Shown here: piece after piece, positions 18,598 to 26,052 of the stretch | How positions within the stretch are numbered: position 1 is the first letter of the stretch | Layout: the number at the start of each line of letters is the position of its first letter | NCBI RefSeq assembly: GCF_013912065.1 | Contig: NZ_JACESA010000004.1 | Coordinates: 62,001 to 126,000, forward strand | DNA length: 64,000 bases | Origin: Brevundimonas sp. | Lineage (GTDB): Bacteria > Pseudomonadota > Alphaproteobacteria > Caulobacterales > Caulobacteraceae | Direction of reading: 5' to 3' | Made by a program: the position numbers and the translations under genes | Notes under the pieces: model-generated | Database searches by the model: none | What the model saw: only the letters and a program-made list of their open reading frames with translations | Told to the model about the DNA's origin: nothing

Positions 18598-18622
18598 GGA
18601 ACCGTCACCGAGTCACAGGGTT
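18598..18622 (+). promoter_or_regulatory. EcfG/SigT-like promoter of the KGG protein
   Basis: GGAAC (18598-18602), 16 bases, GGTT (18619-18622), the same variant pattern as the promoter at 18295-18319. It lies 40 bases before the ATG of the KGG-repeat gene. Confidence 0.55.
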
Positions 18623-18662
18623 CATTCCGGCAAGCGCAACGGCAGCACTGAAAGGAACACCG

Positions 18663-18887
18663 ATGGACAGCCAGCCCACGCGACCCTCCGGCGTTTCCAA
18701 GCGAGGCTTCGCCTCGATGGATCCCGAACGTCAGCGCGAGATCGCGCGAAAAGGCGGGGCCAGCGTCCCGAGTGAGAAGAGAAGCTTCTCCCAAGACCGT
18801 AGCCTGGCCGCCCAGGCCGGGCGGAAAGGCGGCGAGGCGTCGCACGGCGCCAAGAAGGACGCGCCCTCTTCTGGCGAAGCTGAATAG
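18663..18887 (+). CDS. KGG-motif general stress protein
   Basis: 74 residues with the KGG (GsiB-type) repeat: first copy RGFASMDPERQREIARKGG, second copy SFSQDRSLAAQAGRKGGEAS. These hydrophilic, disordered proteins accumulate in starvation, desiccation or osmotic stress. The start MDSQPTRPSGVS has AAAGGAAC ahead of it; the open frame further upstream overlaps the promoter and is rejected. Confidence 0.85.
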   Translation: MDSQPTRPSGVSKRGFASMDPERQREIARKGGASVPSEKRSFSQDRSLAAQAGRKGGEASHGAKKDAPSSGEAE

Positions 18888-18910
18888 GCTTTTACGAAGC
18901 TGGTCCAGCA

Positions 18911-18943
18911 AGGGCGGGGTGTCAGTCGACGCCCCGCCCTTTC
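18911..18943 (+). terminator. Terminator of the KGG gene
   Basis: AGGGCGGGG...GTC pairs with GAC...GCCCCGCCCT around loop AGTC and is followed by TTCATTTT. It lies 23 bases after the stop codon and before the convergent map gene. Confidence 0.7.
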
Positions 18944-18964
18944 ATTTTGGCCAGGCCTCTTGCC

Positions 18965-19744
18965 TCAGACGATGTGGGCGGCGGCTCGGGTCTCTTCAGG
19001 ACGAAGCGTCAGGACCTGCACCCCGTCCTTGGTGACAGCCACGGTGTGCTCGAACTGGGCGGACAATTGAGCGTCCAACGTAACAACCGTCCATCCATCC
19101 GCCTTTGTCCTGACAGTCCGCCGACCCTGGTTCAACATGGGCTCGATGGTGAACACCATCCCCTCACGCAGCACGAGGCCCGTTCCCGGCTTTCCAAAAT
19201 GCAGAACCTGAGGCGCTTCGTGCATCTCGCGTCCGATGCCGTGGCCGCAATAGTCGCGGACCACCGAATAGCCGTTGCGCTTTGCGTGCCGCTCGATGGC
19301 GAAGCCGATATCGCCCAGCGCGGCGCCCGGCCGGACCGCCTGGATTCCCTTCCACATCGCAACATAGGCTGTATCGACAAGCCGGCGAGCGGAAGGCGCT
19401 ACGTCTCCGATCAGATAGGTCTTGCTGGAGTCGGCGATATAGCCGTTCTTTTCCAGCGTGATGTCGAAGTTGACGATGTCGCCGTCCTGGAGAATCTCGT
19501 CCCTGGACGGGACGCCATGACAGACCACCTCGTTTCGCGAACTGTTCAGGACGAAGCCGTAGCCGTACTGGCCCTTGCTGGCGGGACGGGCCTCAAGCTG
19601 ATCGACAATGAAGGCCTCGACCCGGTTATTGACCTCGAGCGTGCTCATGCCGATGAGTTGCAGTTCATCCAGGCGAGCGAAAACCGAGGCGAGCAGCCGG
19701 CCCGACTCCGCCATCAGCGCAACCTCGGCCGGCGTCTTCGTCAT
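18965..19744 (-). CDS. map: Type I methionine aminopeptidase
   Basis: A 259-residue metal-dependent enzyme that removes initiator methionine. The dinuclear metal ligands are in place: Asp in IVNFDITLEKNG, Asp in YIADSSKTYL, His in CGHGIGREMH, Glu in VFTIEPML and Glu in AQFEHTVAV. The ATG overlaps the stop of the upstream ParD-like gene (ATGA), so the two are translationally coupled. This is probably an extra map gene; the usual housekeeping copy would be elsewhere. Confidence 0.93.
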   Translation of the reverse strand: MTKTPAEVALMAESGRLLASVFARLDELQLIGMSTLEVNNRVEAFIVDQLEARPASKGQYGYGFVLNSSRNEVVCHGVPSRDEILQDGDIVNFDITLEKNGYIADSSKTYLIGDVAPSARRLVDTAYVAMWKGIQAVRPGAALGDIGFAIERHAKRNGYSVVRDYCGHGIGREMHEAPQVLHFGKPGTGLVLREGMVFTIEPMLNQGRRTVRTKADGWTVVTLDAQLSAQFEHTVAVTKDGVQVLTLRPEETRAAAHIV

Positions 19745-19950
19745 GCCGCGCCAGCGAGCTCAGACGCATCTACGCCTGCGGTTTTCAACTCGCGCGCGAC
19801 CAATTCCTGGAAGCTGAGGCCGGGGTTCAACTCGCACAGCATGCCGATCTTGATCCAGAAAGCAGCCTGGGCGTTGACCGACCGAAAAGAGGCCTTGCTC
19901 GCCCGGCGAAGCTGGTCATGCAGCTCATCTTCGATATTGACGATCCCCAC
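19741..19950 (-). CDS. ParD-like antitoxin-family protein
   Basis: 69 residues if the start is GTG 19950 (reading MGIVNIEDELHDQLRRASKA). The family is a short ribbon-helix-helix-like N-terminus followed by a helical C-terminus (NPGLSFQELVARELK). A longer frame to 19992 would run through the palindrome at 19961-19987 and is less likely. The gene has no adjacent ParE toxin; it is coupled to map instead. Autoregulation through the palindrome is inferred. Confidence 0.7.
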   Translation of the reverse strand: MGIVNIEDELHDQLRRASKASFRSVNAQAAFWIKIGMLCELNPGLSFQELVARELKTAGVDASELAGAA

Positions 19951-19960
19951 GGCGCCTCGC

Positions 19961-19987
19961 TGGAATATATGATTTATATATATTCCA
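19961..19987. promoter_or_regulatory. AT-rich palindromic operator upstream of parD-like/map
   Basis: TGGAATATAT, spacer GATTTAT, ATATATTCCA: perfect 10-bp arms, 27 bases in all, 11 bases before the GTG start. In an otherwise GC-rich region this AT-rich block is conspicuous and may hold both the promoter -10 and the operator. Confidence 0.6.
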
Positions 19988-20031
19988 TACATTCAGACCG
20001 GACGCGCGGCAAGGCTGTCGGCGGTAAGCGG

Positions 20032-22191
20032 CTAGGCCCTCAACAGCGCCAGGGCCACGCTGGGAGCGGGTGAGATGTCGAACTGGACAAGGGACCAGCC
20101 GGAGGCGGTCGCCAGAGCCTCGACCGACGCCTGAGTGAATTTGCGAGAGCTTTCGGTGTGGATGGTCTCGCCGGCGATGAAGCTGAAGGTACGGTCTCCG
20201 ACGTGGGCGGTGGTCGGTCGCGTCGCCTGGAGGTGCATCTCCATCCGCGCCTGATCCGGGTTCCAGACGGCGCGGTGGGCGAAGGCGTCCAGATCGAAGT
20301 CGGCGTCGAGTTCGGCGTTGGCGCGGACCAGGACGTTCAGGTTGAAGGCGGCGGTGACGCCCTGGCTGTCGTCATAGGCGGCGACCAGGGTCGCTGGGTC
20401 CTTGACCAGATCGACGCCGAGGATGAACAGCGCCCCCTCCCCCAGCATACGCCGGGCCGAGGCCAGGAAGCGCTCGGCCTCCTCAGGCTCCAGATTGCCG
20501 ATGGTCGAACCAGGGAAGAAGCCGATGCGGCGGCCGGCGGGCAGATGGTCCGGCAGGGGCGCCAGATGTTCGAAATCCCCCAACAGGGGCTCGACCCGCA
20601 GGCCCGGATAGTCGGCGCGCAGACGGGCGGCGGCGTCCGCCAGGGCGGTCTCGCTGATGTCCAGCGGCACATAGGCGCCGAGGTCCGGCGCGGCGTCCAG
20701 CAGCAGACGGGTCTTCTCGCTGGCGCCCGAACCGAACTCCACCAAGACGGCGTTGGGGCCGAAGTCGGCGGTCAGGGCGGCGGCGCTCGCCTTCAGCAGG
20801 GCCGTCTCCTGCCGCGTCGGATAATATTCCGGCAGGGCGGTGATCTCCTCGAACAACCGCGACCCCACGGCATCGTAGAACCACTTGGGCGGCAGGGTCT
20901 TCTGGTCGCGCGACAGACCTTCGACGAGATCGTGCCGGAAGGCGGCGGTCTGGGCGTCCTCATCGGGCGCGGCGCGGCGGCGCGGGGCGTCTTCGGCCAG
21001 TCTCAGACCCATGAAGGCCCACCTTTGGTTAGGATAGAAGAAGTTGCGATAGGTGACGCGCGCATGGCCGGCCGGCGTGGCGAAGGCGCCGCCGCGCAGA
21101 ACCATCTGATTGGACATGAACTTGCCGTTGTACTCGGCGGCCGTGCCGGAGGTCGGCTGGAAGCCGGGATAGGGGCCATAGGCGCTTGACGTCCACTGCC
21201 AGACCTCGCCCCACAGGTTGGAGAAGACGTTGGGAGCCGTTGTCGCCGCATGTTCCCATTCCGCCTCGGACGGCAGGCGTTTGCCGGCCCAGCGGGCATA
21301 GGCGTCGGCCTCGTAGAAGCTGACGTGGCGCACGGGGGCGGACGGATTGACGGGCGCGCGGCCGGTCAGGCTCATGACCGTCCAGCCGTCGCCGTCGCGA
21401 CGCCAGTACAGGGGGGCGGTCCAGCCCTCGGCCTTGACCGTCGCCCAGCCGTCTGACAGCCAAAGGTCGGCGCGGGAATAGCCGCCATCGGCGATGAAGT
21501 CAGTCCAGTCGCCGTTGGTCACCAGATCGGCGGCCAGAGCGAACGGCTCCAGCCAAGCCCGGTGGCCGGGTCCTTCATTGTCGAAGGCGAAGCCCGCTCC
21601 ATCGTGGCCGACCGAGACCAAACCTCCGTCGAACCTTACCGCACCACCGAGTTGCGTTTCGAGCGGCCGGGCGCGCGGCTCGCTCGCATAGGCGGCTGGG
21701 TCCAGCGGCGATCGCGACATCAGGTTCAGCAGGTCCATCAGGAAAAGCTCCTGATGTTGCTGGTCGTGGTGCAGGCCCAGTTCGAACAGATAGCGCTGAA
21801 GACCGCTGGACGGTCCCTGCGCCAGCCAGGCGGCCATACGCCGGTCGATCTCGCGCCTATAGGCCAGAACCTCTTCGACGGAAGGCCGGGTCATCAGGCC
21901 GCGCTGTGCGCGCGGCACCCGCTCGCCCAGGGCTTCGTAGTAGGAGTTGAACAGTTGCTGGAAGCGCGGATCGACGGGCTGATAGTCGGGGTCAGCCGAC
22001 AGGATCATCGCCTCGAAAAACCAGCTGGTGTGGGCCAGATGCCATTTGCCGGGGCTGCAGTCGGGCATCGACTGGGCCGACAGATCCTCCACGGACAGGC
22101 CCTCGGCCAAGGCCGGCATGGCGTCCCGAACGGCCCTGAACCGCGCCACGTCGGACGCCGCCCGCCTGTCGGGCTCAAAGCGAGCATTCAT
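20032..22191 (-). CDS. egtBD: Fused ergothioneine synthase EgtB-EgtD
   Basis: One 719-residue frame with both ergothioneine enzymes. Residues 1-400 are EgtB: DinB-type domain with iron ligands H51 (KWHLAHTSWFFE), H142 and H146 (HHDQQHQELF), then the FGE-sulfatase domain (GEVWQWTSSAYGPYPGF; VLRGGAFATPAGHARVTYRN). Residues about 414-719 are EgtD, the histidine trimethyltransferase: KWFYDAVGSRLFEEITALPE, SAM site VEFGSGASEKTR, FFPGSTIGNLEPEE, and the substrate site IHTESSRKF. The enzyme should turn histidine into hercynine and then oxidatively couple it to a thiol. The fungal Egt1 fusion has the opposite order. No frameshift at the junction. OvoA was considered, but the C-domain is EgtD-like. 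Confidence 0.9.
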   Translation of the reverse strand: MNARFEPDRRAASDVARFRAVRDAMPALAEGLSVEDLSAQSMPDCSPGKWHLAHTSWFFEAMILSADPDYQPVDPRFQQLFNSYYEALGERVPRAQRGLMTRPSVEEVLAYRREIDRRMAAWLAQGPSSGLQRYLFELGLHHDQQHQELFLMDLLNLMSRSPLDPAAYASEPRARPLETQLGGAVRFDGGLVSVGHDGAGFAFDNEGPGHRAWLEPFALAADLVTNGDWTDFIADGGYSRADLWLSDGWATVKAEGWTAPLYWRRDGDGWTVMSLTGRAPVNPSAPVRHVSFYEADAYARWAGKRLPSEAEWEHAATTAPNVFSNLWGEVWQWTSSAYGPYPGFQPTSGTAAEYNGKFMSNQMVLRGGAFATPAGHARVTYRNFFYPNQRWAFMGLRLAEDAPRRRAAPDEDAQTAAFRHDLVEGLSRDQKTLPPKWFYDAVGSRLFEEITALPEYYPTRQETALLKASAAALTADFGPNAVLVEFGSGASEKTRLLLDAAPDLGAYVPLDISETALADAAARLRADYPGLRVEPLLGDFEHLAPLPDHLPAGRRIGFFPGSTIGNLEPEEAERFLASARRMLGEGALFILGVDLVKDPATLVAAYDDSQGVTAAFNLNVLVRANAELDADFDLDAFAHRAVWNPDQARMEMHLQATRPTTAHVGDRTFSFIAGETIHTESSRKFTQASVEALATASGWSLVQFDISPAPSVALALLRA

Positions 22192-22307
22192 GTCAGCAGA
22201 TCCGTCCCGCCAGCCCAGAGCCCCGACCGGGCGTCGCGTCCTTCATGGAGAGCGAACGTCACGCCAAGGTCGAGGTTCCCGAGGAGATAGGAGGCGTAAC
22301 AGCGAAT

Positions 22308-23519
22308 TCAACGCACCGGCTTGCCGCCATGTTTTGCGTATTCCAGCCGGGCGATGGTGCGGTTGTGAACCTCGTCCGGGCCGTCGGCGATACGCAGGGT
22401 GCGCACCGTCGCATACAACTCGGCGAGAGGCGTATCGGCCGAAACGCCGGCGCCGCCGAACGCCTGGATGGCGTCGTCTATGACCTGAAGCGCCATACGC
22501 GGCGCCGCGACCTTGATCTGGGCGATCTCGGAGCGGGCGTTCTTGGCCCCCGCCTCGTCCATCATCCAGGCGGCCTTCAGCACCAGCAGGCGGCACATCT
22601 CGATATTGGTGCGGGCGTCGGCGACGCGCTGTTCCCACACCGAATGTTCGGCCAGCTGCTTCCTGAAGGCGGTACGGTTCAGCAGACGCGTCACCATCAG
22701 CTCCAGCGCCCGTTCCGCCGCGCCGATCACGCGCATACAGTGGTGGATACGGCCGGGGCCGAGGCGCCCTTGTGCGATCTCGAACCCCCTGCCCTCGCCG
22801 GCGATCAGGTTTTCGACCGGGACGCGGACATTCTCCAGCACCACCTCGGCATGGCCGATGGGCCGTTCGTCATAGCCGAAGACCGACAACATCCGCTCGA
22901 CGCGGAAGCCGGGGGTGTCGACCGGCACGATCACCTGCGACTGCTGGGCGTGGGTCGCGGCGTCGAAGTCGGTCTTGCCCATGACGATGGTCATGGCGAC
23001 GTTCGGATGCGCCATGTTGGTCGACCACCATTTGCGGCCGTTGATGACATAGTGGTCGCCGTCGCGCTCGATCCGGGTCTGGATATTGGTGGCGTCGGAC
23101 GAGGCGACCTCGGGCTCGGTCATCAGGAAGGCCGAGCGGATCTCGCCGGCCATCAGCGGCTTCAGCCAGCGGGCCTGCTGTTCGGCGTTCCCGTACATGT
23201 GCAACACTTCCATGTTGCCGGTGTCGGGCGCATTGCAGTTGAACACCTCCGACGACCACAGATGGGCGCCCATCATCTCGGCCAGCGGGGCGTAGTCGAG
23301 GTTGGTCAAACCGGCGCCGTGCTCTCCCGGCAGGAACATGTTCCACAGGCCGGCTTCGCGGGCCGCGGCCTTCATCGCCTCCATAACCGGCGGCTGGCGG
23401 TCGGGGTTTTCGCGCACCTGGGCGAAATACTCCGCCTCGCGCGGGATGACCTGTTCGTCGAGGAAACGCCGCACGCGGGCGTGCCAGTCCAGGGCGCGGT
23501 CGGAATGTCTGAAGTCCAT
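22308..23519 (-). CDS. Acyl-CoA dehydrogenase family protein (ACAD10/11-like)
   Basis: A 403-residue flavoenzyme for alpha,beta-dehydrogenation of acyl-CoA. Visible blocks: [20 protein letters not shown] (flavin contact), [12 protein letters not shown], and the C-terminal [20 protein letters not shown] with [16 protein letters not shown], as in the ACAD10/11 group. The ATG is at 23519 ([20 protein letters not shown]). The next gene upstream encodes an SCP2 lipid-binding protein, so a lipid or fatty acid breakdown role fits; a terminator-like hairpin separates them. Confidence 0.88.
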   Translation of the reverse strand: MDFRHSDRALDWHARVRRFLDEQVIPREAEYFAQVRENPDRQPPVMEAMKAAAREAGLWNMFLPGEHGAGLTNLDYAPLAEMMGAHLWSSEVFNCNAPDTGNMEVLHMYGNAEQQARWLKPLMAGEIRSAFLMTEPEVASSDATNIQTRIERDGDHYVINGRKWWSTNMAHPNVAMTIVMGKTDFDAATHAQQSQVIVPVDTPGFRVERMLSVFGYDERPIGHAEVVLENVRVPVENLIAGEGRGFEIAQGRLGPGRIHHCMRVIGAAERALELMVTRLLNRTAFRKQLAEHSVWEQRVADARTNIEMCRLLVLKAAWMMDEAGAKNARSEIAQIKVAAPRMALQVIDDAIQAFGGAGVSADTPLAELYATVRTLRIADGPDEVHNRTIARLEYAKHGGKPVR

Positions 23520-23564
23520 GTCGTTTCCTCTTATGTTTCGCGCCTCTGACGGGCGCTGAATACG

Positions 23565-23595
23565 AAAACGGCGCGGCCCCTGGGGAGCCGCGCCG
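23565..23595 (-). terminator. Terminator of the SCP2 gene
   Basis: CGGCGCGGC (23569-23577) pairs with GCCGCGCCG (23587-23595); on the minus strand TTTTCGTATT follows. It lies 26 bases after the SCP2 stop. Confidence 0.75.
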
Positions 23596-23620
23596 CGATC
23601 AACTATTGCTCAGCTTGCCA

Positions 23621-23926
23621 TCAGCGCTTCAGCAGCGGGGCCAGCTTCTGGGCGATCATCATATCGCCGGCGATTTTCAGCTTGCCCTGCATGAAGGCCA
23701 TCATCGGGTCCAGCTTGCCTTCCGACAGGGCCATGAAGTCGTCCCACTTCATCGAGACGGTGGCGTCGGCGGGCTTGTCTTCGTTCGTCACCGTGTTCGG
23801 CACCGAGGCGCCGTCGATGTAGATCTTGCCTTCGTCGCCGAGGTCGAGCTTCACGGTCTTGCCCAGACCGGAGTTGTCGCCGACGGCGCCGCGGATGTGT
23901 TCGGTGACTTGAGCGAGATCAGGCAT
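23621..23926 (-). CDS. SCP2 sterol-binding domain protein
   Basis: A 101-residue single-domain protein of the SCP-2 fold, a soluble carrier of lipids or acyl-CoA. Typical parts are VKLDLGDEGKIYIDG, DATVSMKWDDFMALSEGKLD and PMMAFMQGKLKIAGDMMIAQKL cut short here for length. The ATG at 23926 (MPDLAQVTEHIRGAV) was chosen over a long upstream extension without domain support. Confidence 0.88.
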   Translation of the reverse strand: MPDLAQVTEHIRGAVGDNSGLGKTVKLDLGDEGKIYIDGASVPNTVTNEDKPADATVSMKWDDFMALSEGKLDPMMAFMQGKLKIAGDMMIAQKLAPLLKR

Positions 23927-24009
23927 TGGGCGTCTCCCATAGGACGGTTGAGCCTCTGCCCTAGCGCGCGGCGGGCGAGGCGCCAAGATCACGTCGGGTA
24001 AAGCTGTCG

Positions 24010-24120
24010 TCACTTGTCGTCGGACGATCGAGAATAAAGGCTGGCCAGACTCAGGGCGGCCATGAAGAAGACGAAGGCCGCGACGATGGCGGCGACGAAG
24101 GGCACGGCGTCTTGGGGCAT
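24010..24120 (-). CDS. Small single-span membrane protein
   Basis: 36 residues: MPQDAVPFVAAIVAAFVFFM and then AALSLASLYSRSSDDK. One transmembrane segment (about 7-28) with a charged tail. GAGGAG lies nine bases before the ATG, which is strong support for so short a gene. Function is unknown. Confidence 0.6.
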   Translation of the reverse strand: MPQDAVPFVAAIVAAFVFFMAALSLASLYSRSSDDK

Positions 24121-24192
24121 AGGAATTCTCCTCTGCCGCCGATCTTGCGCCGACTTCAGCCACCCGCCTTGATCGGGATCAAATCACCTGAG

Positions 24193-24477
24193 TCACCCTT
24201 GGGCCTCGGGATCGCCGTCCCGGAACCGCCATTTCATCGCCAGGACGGCAGAGGCCATCACCAGGGCGCAGGCGTTGGCGACGGTCACCGGCCAGGCCTC
24301 GGTCATTACGCCATAAACCACCCACAGGGCGAAACAGGTCACGGTCAGGGAATAGGTCTTCAGACTGACCGACGAGGCGTCGCGTTCCTTCCAGATCTTG
24401 ATCGCCTGGGGCGCGAAACTTGTGACCGAACAGACGGCTGCGGCCGAGCCGACGATGTTGGCGATCAGGTCGCTCAC
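24193..24477 (-). CDS. SemiSWEET-family sugar transporter
   Basis: 94 residues, three transmembrane helices, with the PQ-loop proline-glutamine in CSVTSFAPQAIKIWKERDAS and the matching helix SLKTYSLTVTCFALWVVYG. This is the half-size (three-helix) bacterial SWEET that dimerises to move sugars. The last helix is ANACALVMASAVLAMKW. No metabolic partner is adjacent. Confidence 0.85.
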   Translation of the reverse strand: MSDLIANIVGSAAAVCSVTSFAPQAIKIWKERDASSVSLKTYSLTVTCFALWVVYGVMTEAWPVTVANACALVMASAVLAMKWRFRDGDPEAQG

Positions 24478-24546
24478 AAGCAGGACCTTCGCGGCCCTGA
24501 TCCGAAGATTTCACGCATGCCGCACTCCCGCGCGACCGCTCCGGTT

Positions 24547-26052
24547 TCAGGGCCGGGATGCAGACGGCGGTCGCCGCGCCTGCGTCGCCTGTTCGAAGGC
24601 GTAACCGAGGGAAAGGATGCGCGCGTCATCCCATTTTCCACCAATAAAGCTGAGGCCTACGGGCATGCCCTGATCGAAGCCCATAGGGACGGTCAGGTGC
24701 GGATAACCGGCGACGGCGGCCAGACGGCTGGCCGATCCCTGCATGTCGTCGTCGTCCTCGGGATCATTGGTCCAGGCGCGCGAGGTGGTGGGGGCGACCA
24801 GAGCGGCCAGGTCGTGATCGCTCATTAGCCGGTCGATCCCCTCGGCCCCCGCCAGCTTCAGAGAGGTGGCGCGGGCCTCCACATAGTCGGGATCGTCCAG
24901 TCCTCCCATAGCCTGCGCCTCTTCGAAGATGTCCTGGCCGAACAGCACCGTCTCGCGCGGTTCGGCGGCGTTGAAGGCGATGACGTCGGCCAGGGTGCGG
25001 GTGCGGACCTGGGCCGGGTCGGTCGAGGCCAGATAGGCGTTCAGATCGTGCTTCAGCTCGTAAAGCAGCACCTTGAACTCGGCCTCGCCCAGGGCCCGAC
25101 CGTCCGGACCTTCAGGCAGATCGACCAGCACGGCGCCGGCGTCACGCAGAGCCTGGAGGTTCTGTTCGAACACCGCTTGGGTCTCGGGCGAATAGTTCTT
25201 CAGAAACCGCATCACCCCGATGCGAGCGCCCCGCAGCGAGCCGGCGTCCAGGGCAGCGACATAGTCGGTCTTGCGGGCGTCAGCCTCGACCGTGGCGGGA
25301 TCGATCGGGTCGGAGCCGGCGATGACCGTCAGCACCCGCGCGGCGTCACGAACCGTCGCCGTCATCGGCCCCGCCGTGTCCTGGGAATGGCTGATCGGCA
25401 CGATGTGGGTGCGCGACACCAGGCCGACACTCGGCTTGAATCCGACGATTCCGTTCACCGAAGCGGGACAGGTGATCGACCCGTCAGTCTCGGTGCCGAT
25501 GGCCGCGGGCGCCAGCCCCAGGGCCACCGCCGCGCCGCTTCCGGACGAGGAACCGCACGGAGTGCGGGCGGGATCATAGGGGTTGAGGGTCTGGCCGCCG
25601 ACCGCGCTCCACCCGCTGATCGAGTCCGATGATCGGATATTGGCCCATTCCGACAAATTGGTCTTGCCCACGATCACGGCCCCGCCGGCGCGCAGCCGGG
25701 CGACCAGGGGGGCGTCGCGGCCGGGTGTATTGGCGATCAGGGCCAGAGACCCGGCGGTCGTCGGCATGTCCGCCGTCTCGATATTGTCCTTCAGCAGGAT
25801 CGGCATGCCGGACACGGCGGAGACGCGGCCGCTGGTCGGCGAAACGTCGGTCCAGCGCAGCACCGCATGGGCGCTGTCGTTCAGGCGACCGGCCTCGACC
25901 ACCGCCGAGGCGATCGGATAGCCGCTTGTTTCTCCGCCCGCCCCGGCCGCGCATCCCGTCAGGGACAGGGCGGCCGCGGCGGCGAGGATCAGTCGGTGGA
26001 CGCCGACCGGGTTCCGATCGTGCGATCGAGGAAGTCGAGATAGGTGCGCCAT
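24547..26052 (-). CDS. Amidase signature family lipoprotein
   Basis: 501 residues. A hydrophobic signal ends in a lipobox LSLTGCAAG near residue 34, so the protein is probably anchored on the periplasmic side. The Ser-cisSer-Lys centre is visible: Lys in [19 protein letters not shown], and the Ser pair in [19 protein letters not shown] and [18 protein letters not shown]. The start ATG at 26052 lies 64 bases inside the end of the upstream peptidase gene, in a different frame; no better start was seen. Together with that peptidase it may act in peptide use outside the cytoplasm. Confidence 0.85.
   Translation of the reverse strand: MAHLSRLPRSHDRNPVGVHRLILAAAAALSLTGCAAGAGGETSGYPIASAVVEAGRLNDSAHAVLRWTDVSPTSGRVSAVSGMPILLKDNIETADMPTTAGSLALIANTPGRDAPLVARLRAGGAVIVGKTNLSEWANIRSSDSISGWSAVGGQTLNPYDPARTPCGSSSGSGAAVALGLAPAAIGTETDGSITCPASVNGIVGFKPSVGLVSRTHIVPISHSQDTAGPMTATVRDAARVLTVIAGSDPIDPATVEADARKTDYVAALDAGSLRGARIGVMRFLKNYSPETQAVFEQNLQALRDAGAVLVDLPEGPDGRALGEAEFKVLLYELKHDLNAYLASTDPAQVRTRTLADVIAFNAAEPRETVLFGQDIFEEAQAMGGLDDPDYVEARATSLKLAGAEGIDRLMSDHDLAALVAPTTSRAWTNDPEDDDDMQGSASRLAAVAGYPHLTVPMGFDQGMPVGLSFIGGKWDDARILSLGYAFEQATQARRPPSASRP

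Noticed and set aside
20032-22191. OvoA (ovothiol synthase) as the identity of the fused enzyme
   Set aside because: OvoA has the same domain order, but the C-terminal half carries EgtD histidine-trimethyltransferase motifs rather than the OvoA methyltransferase.
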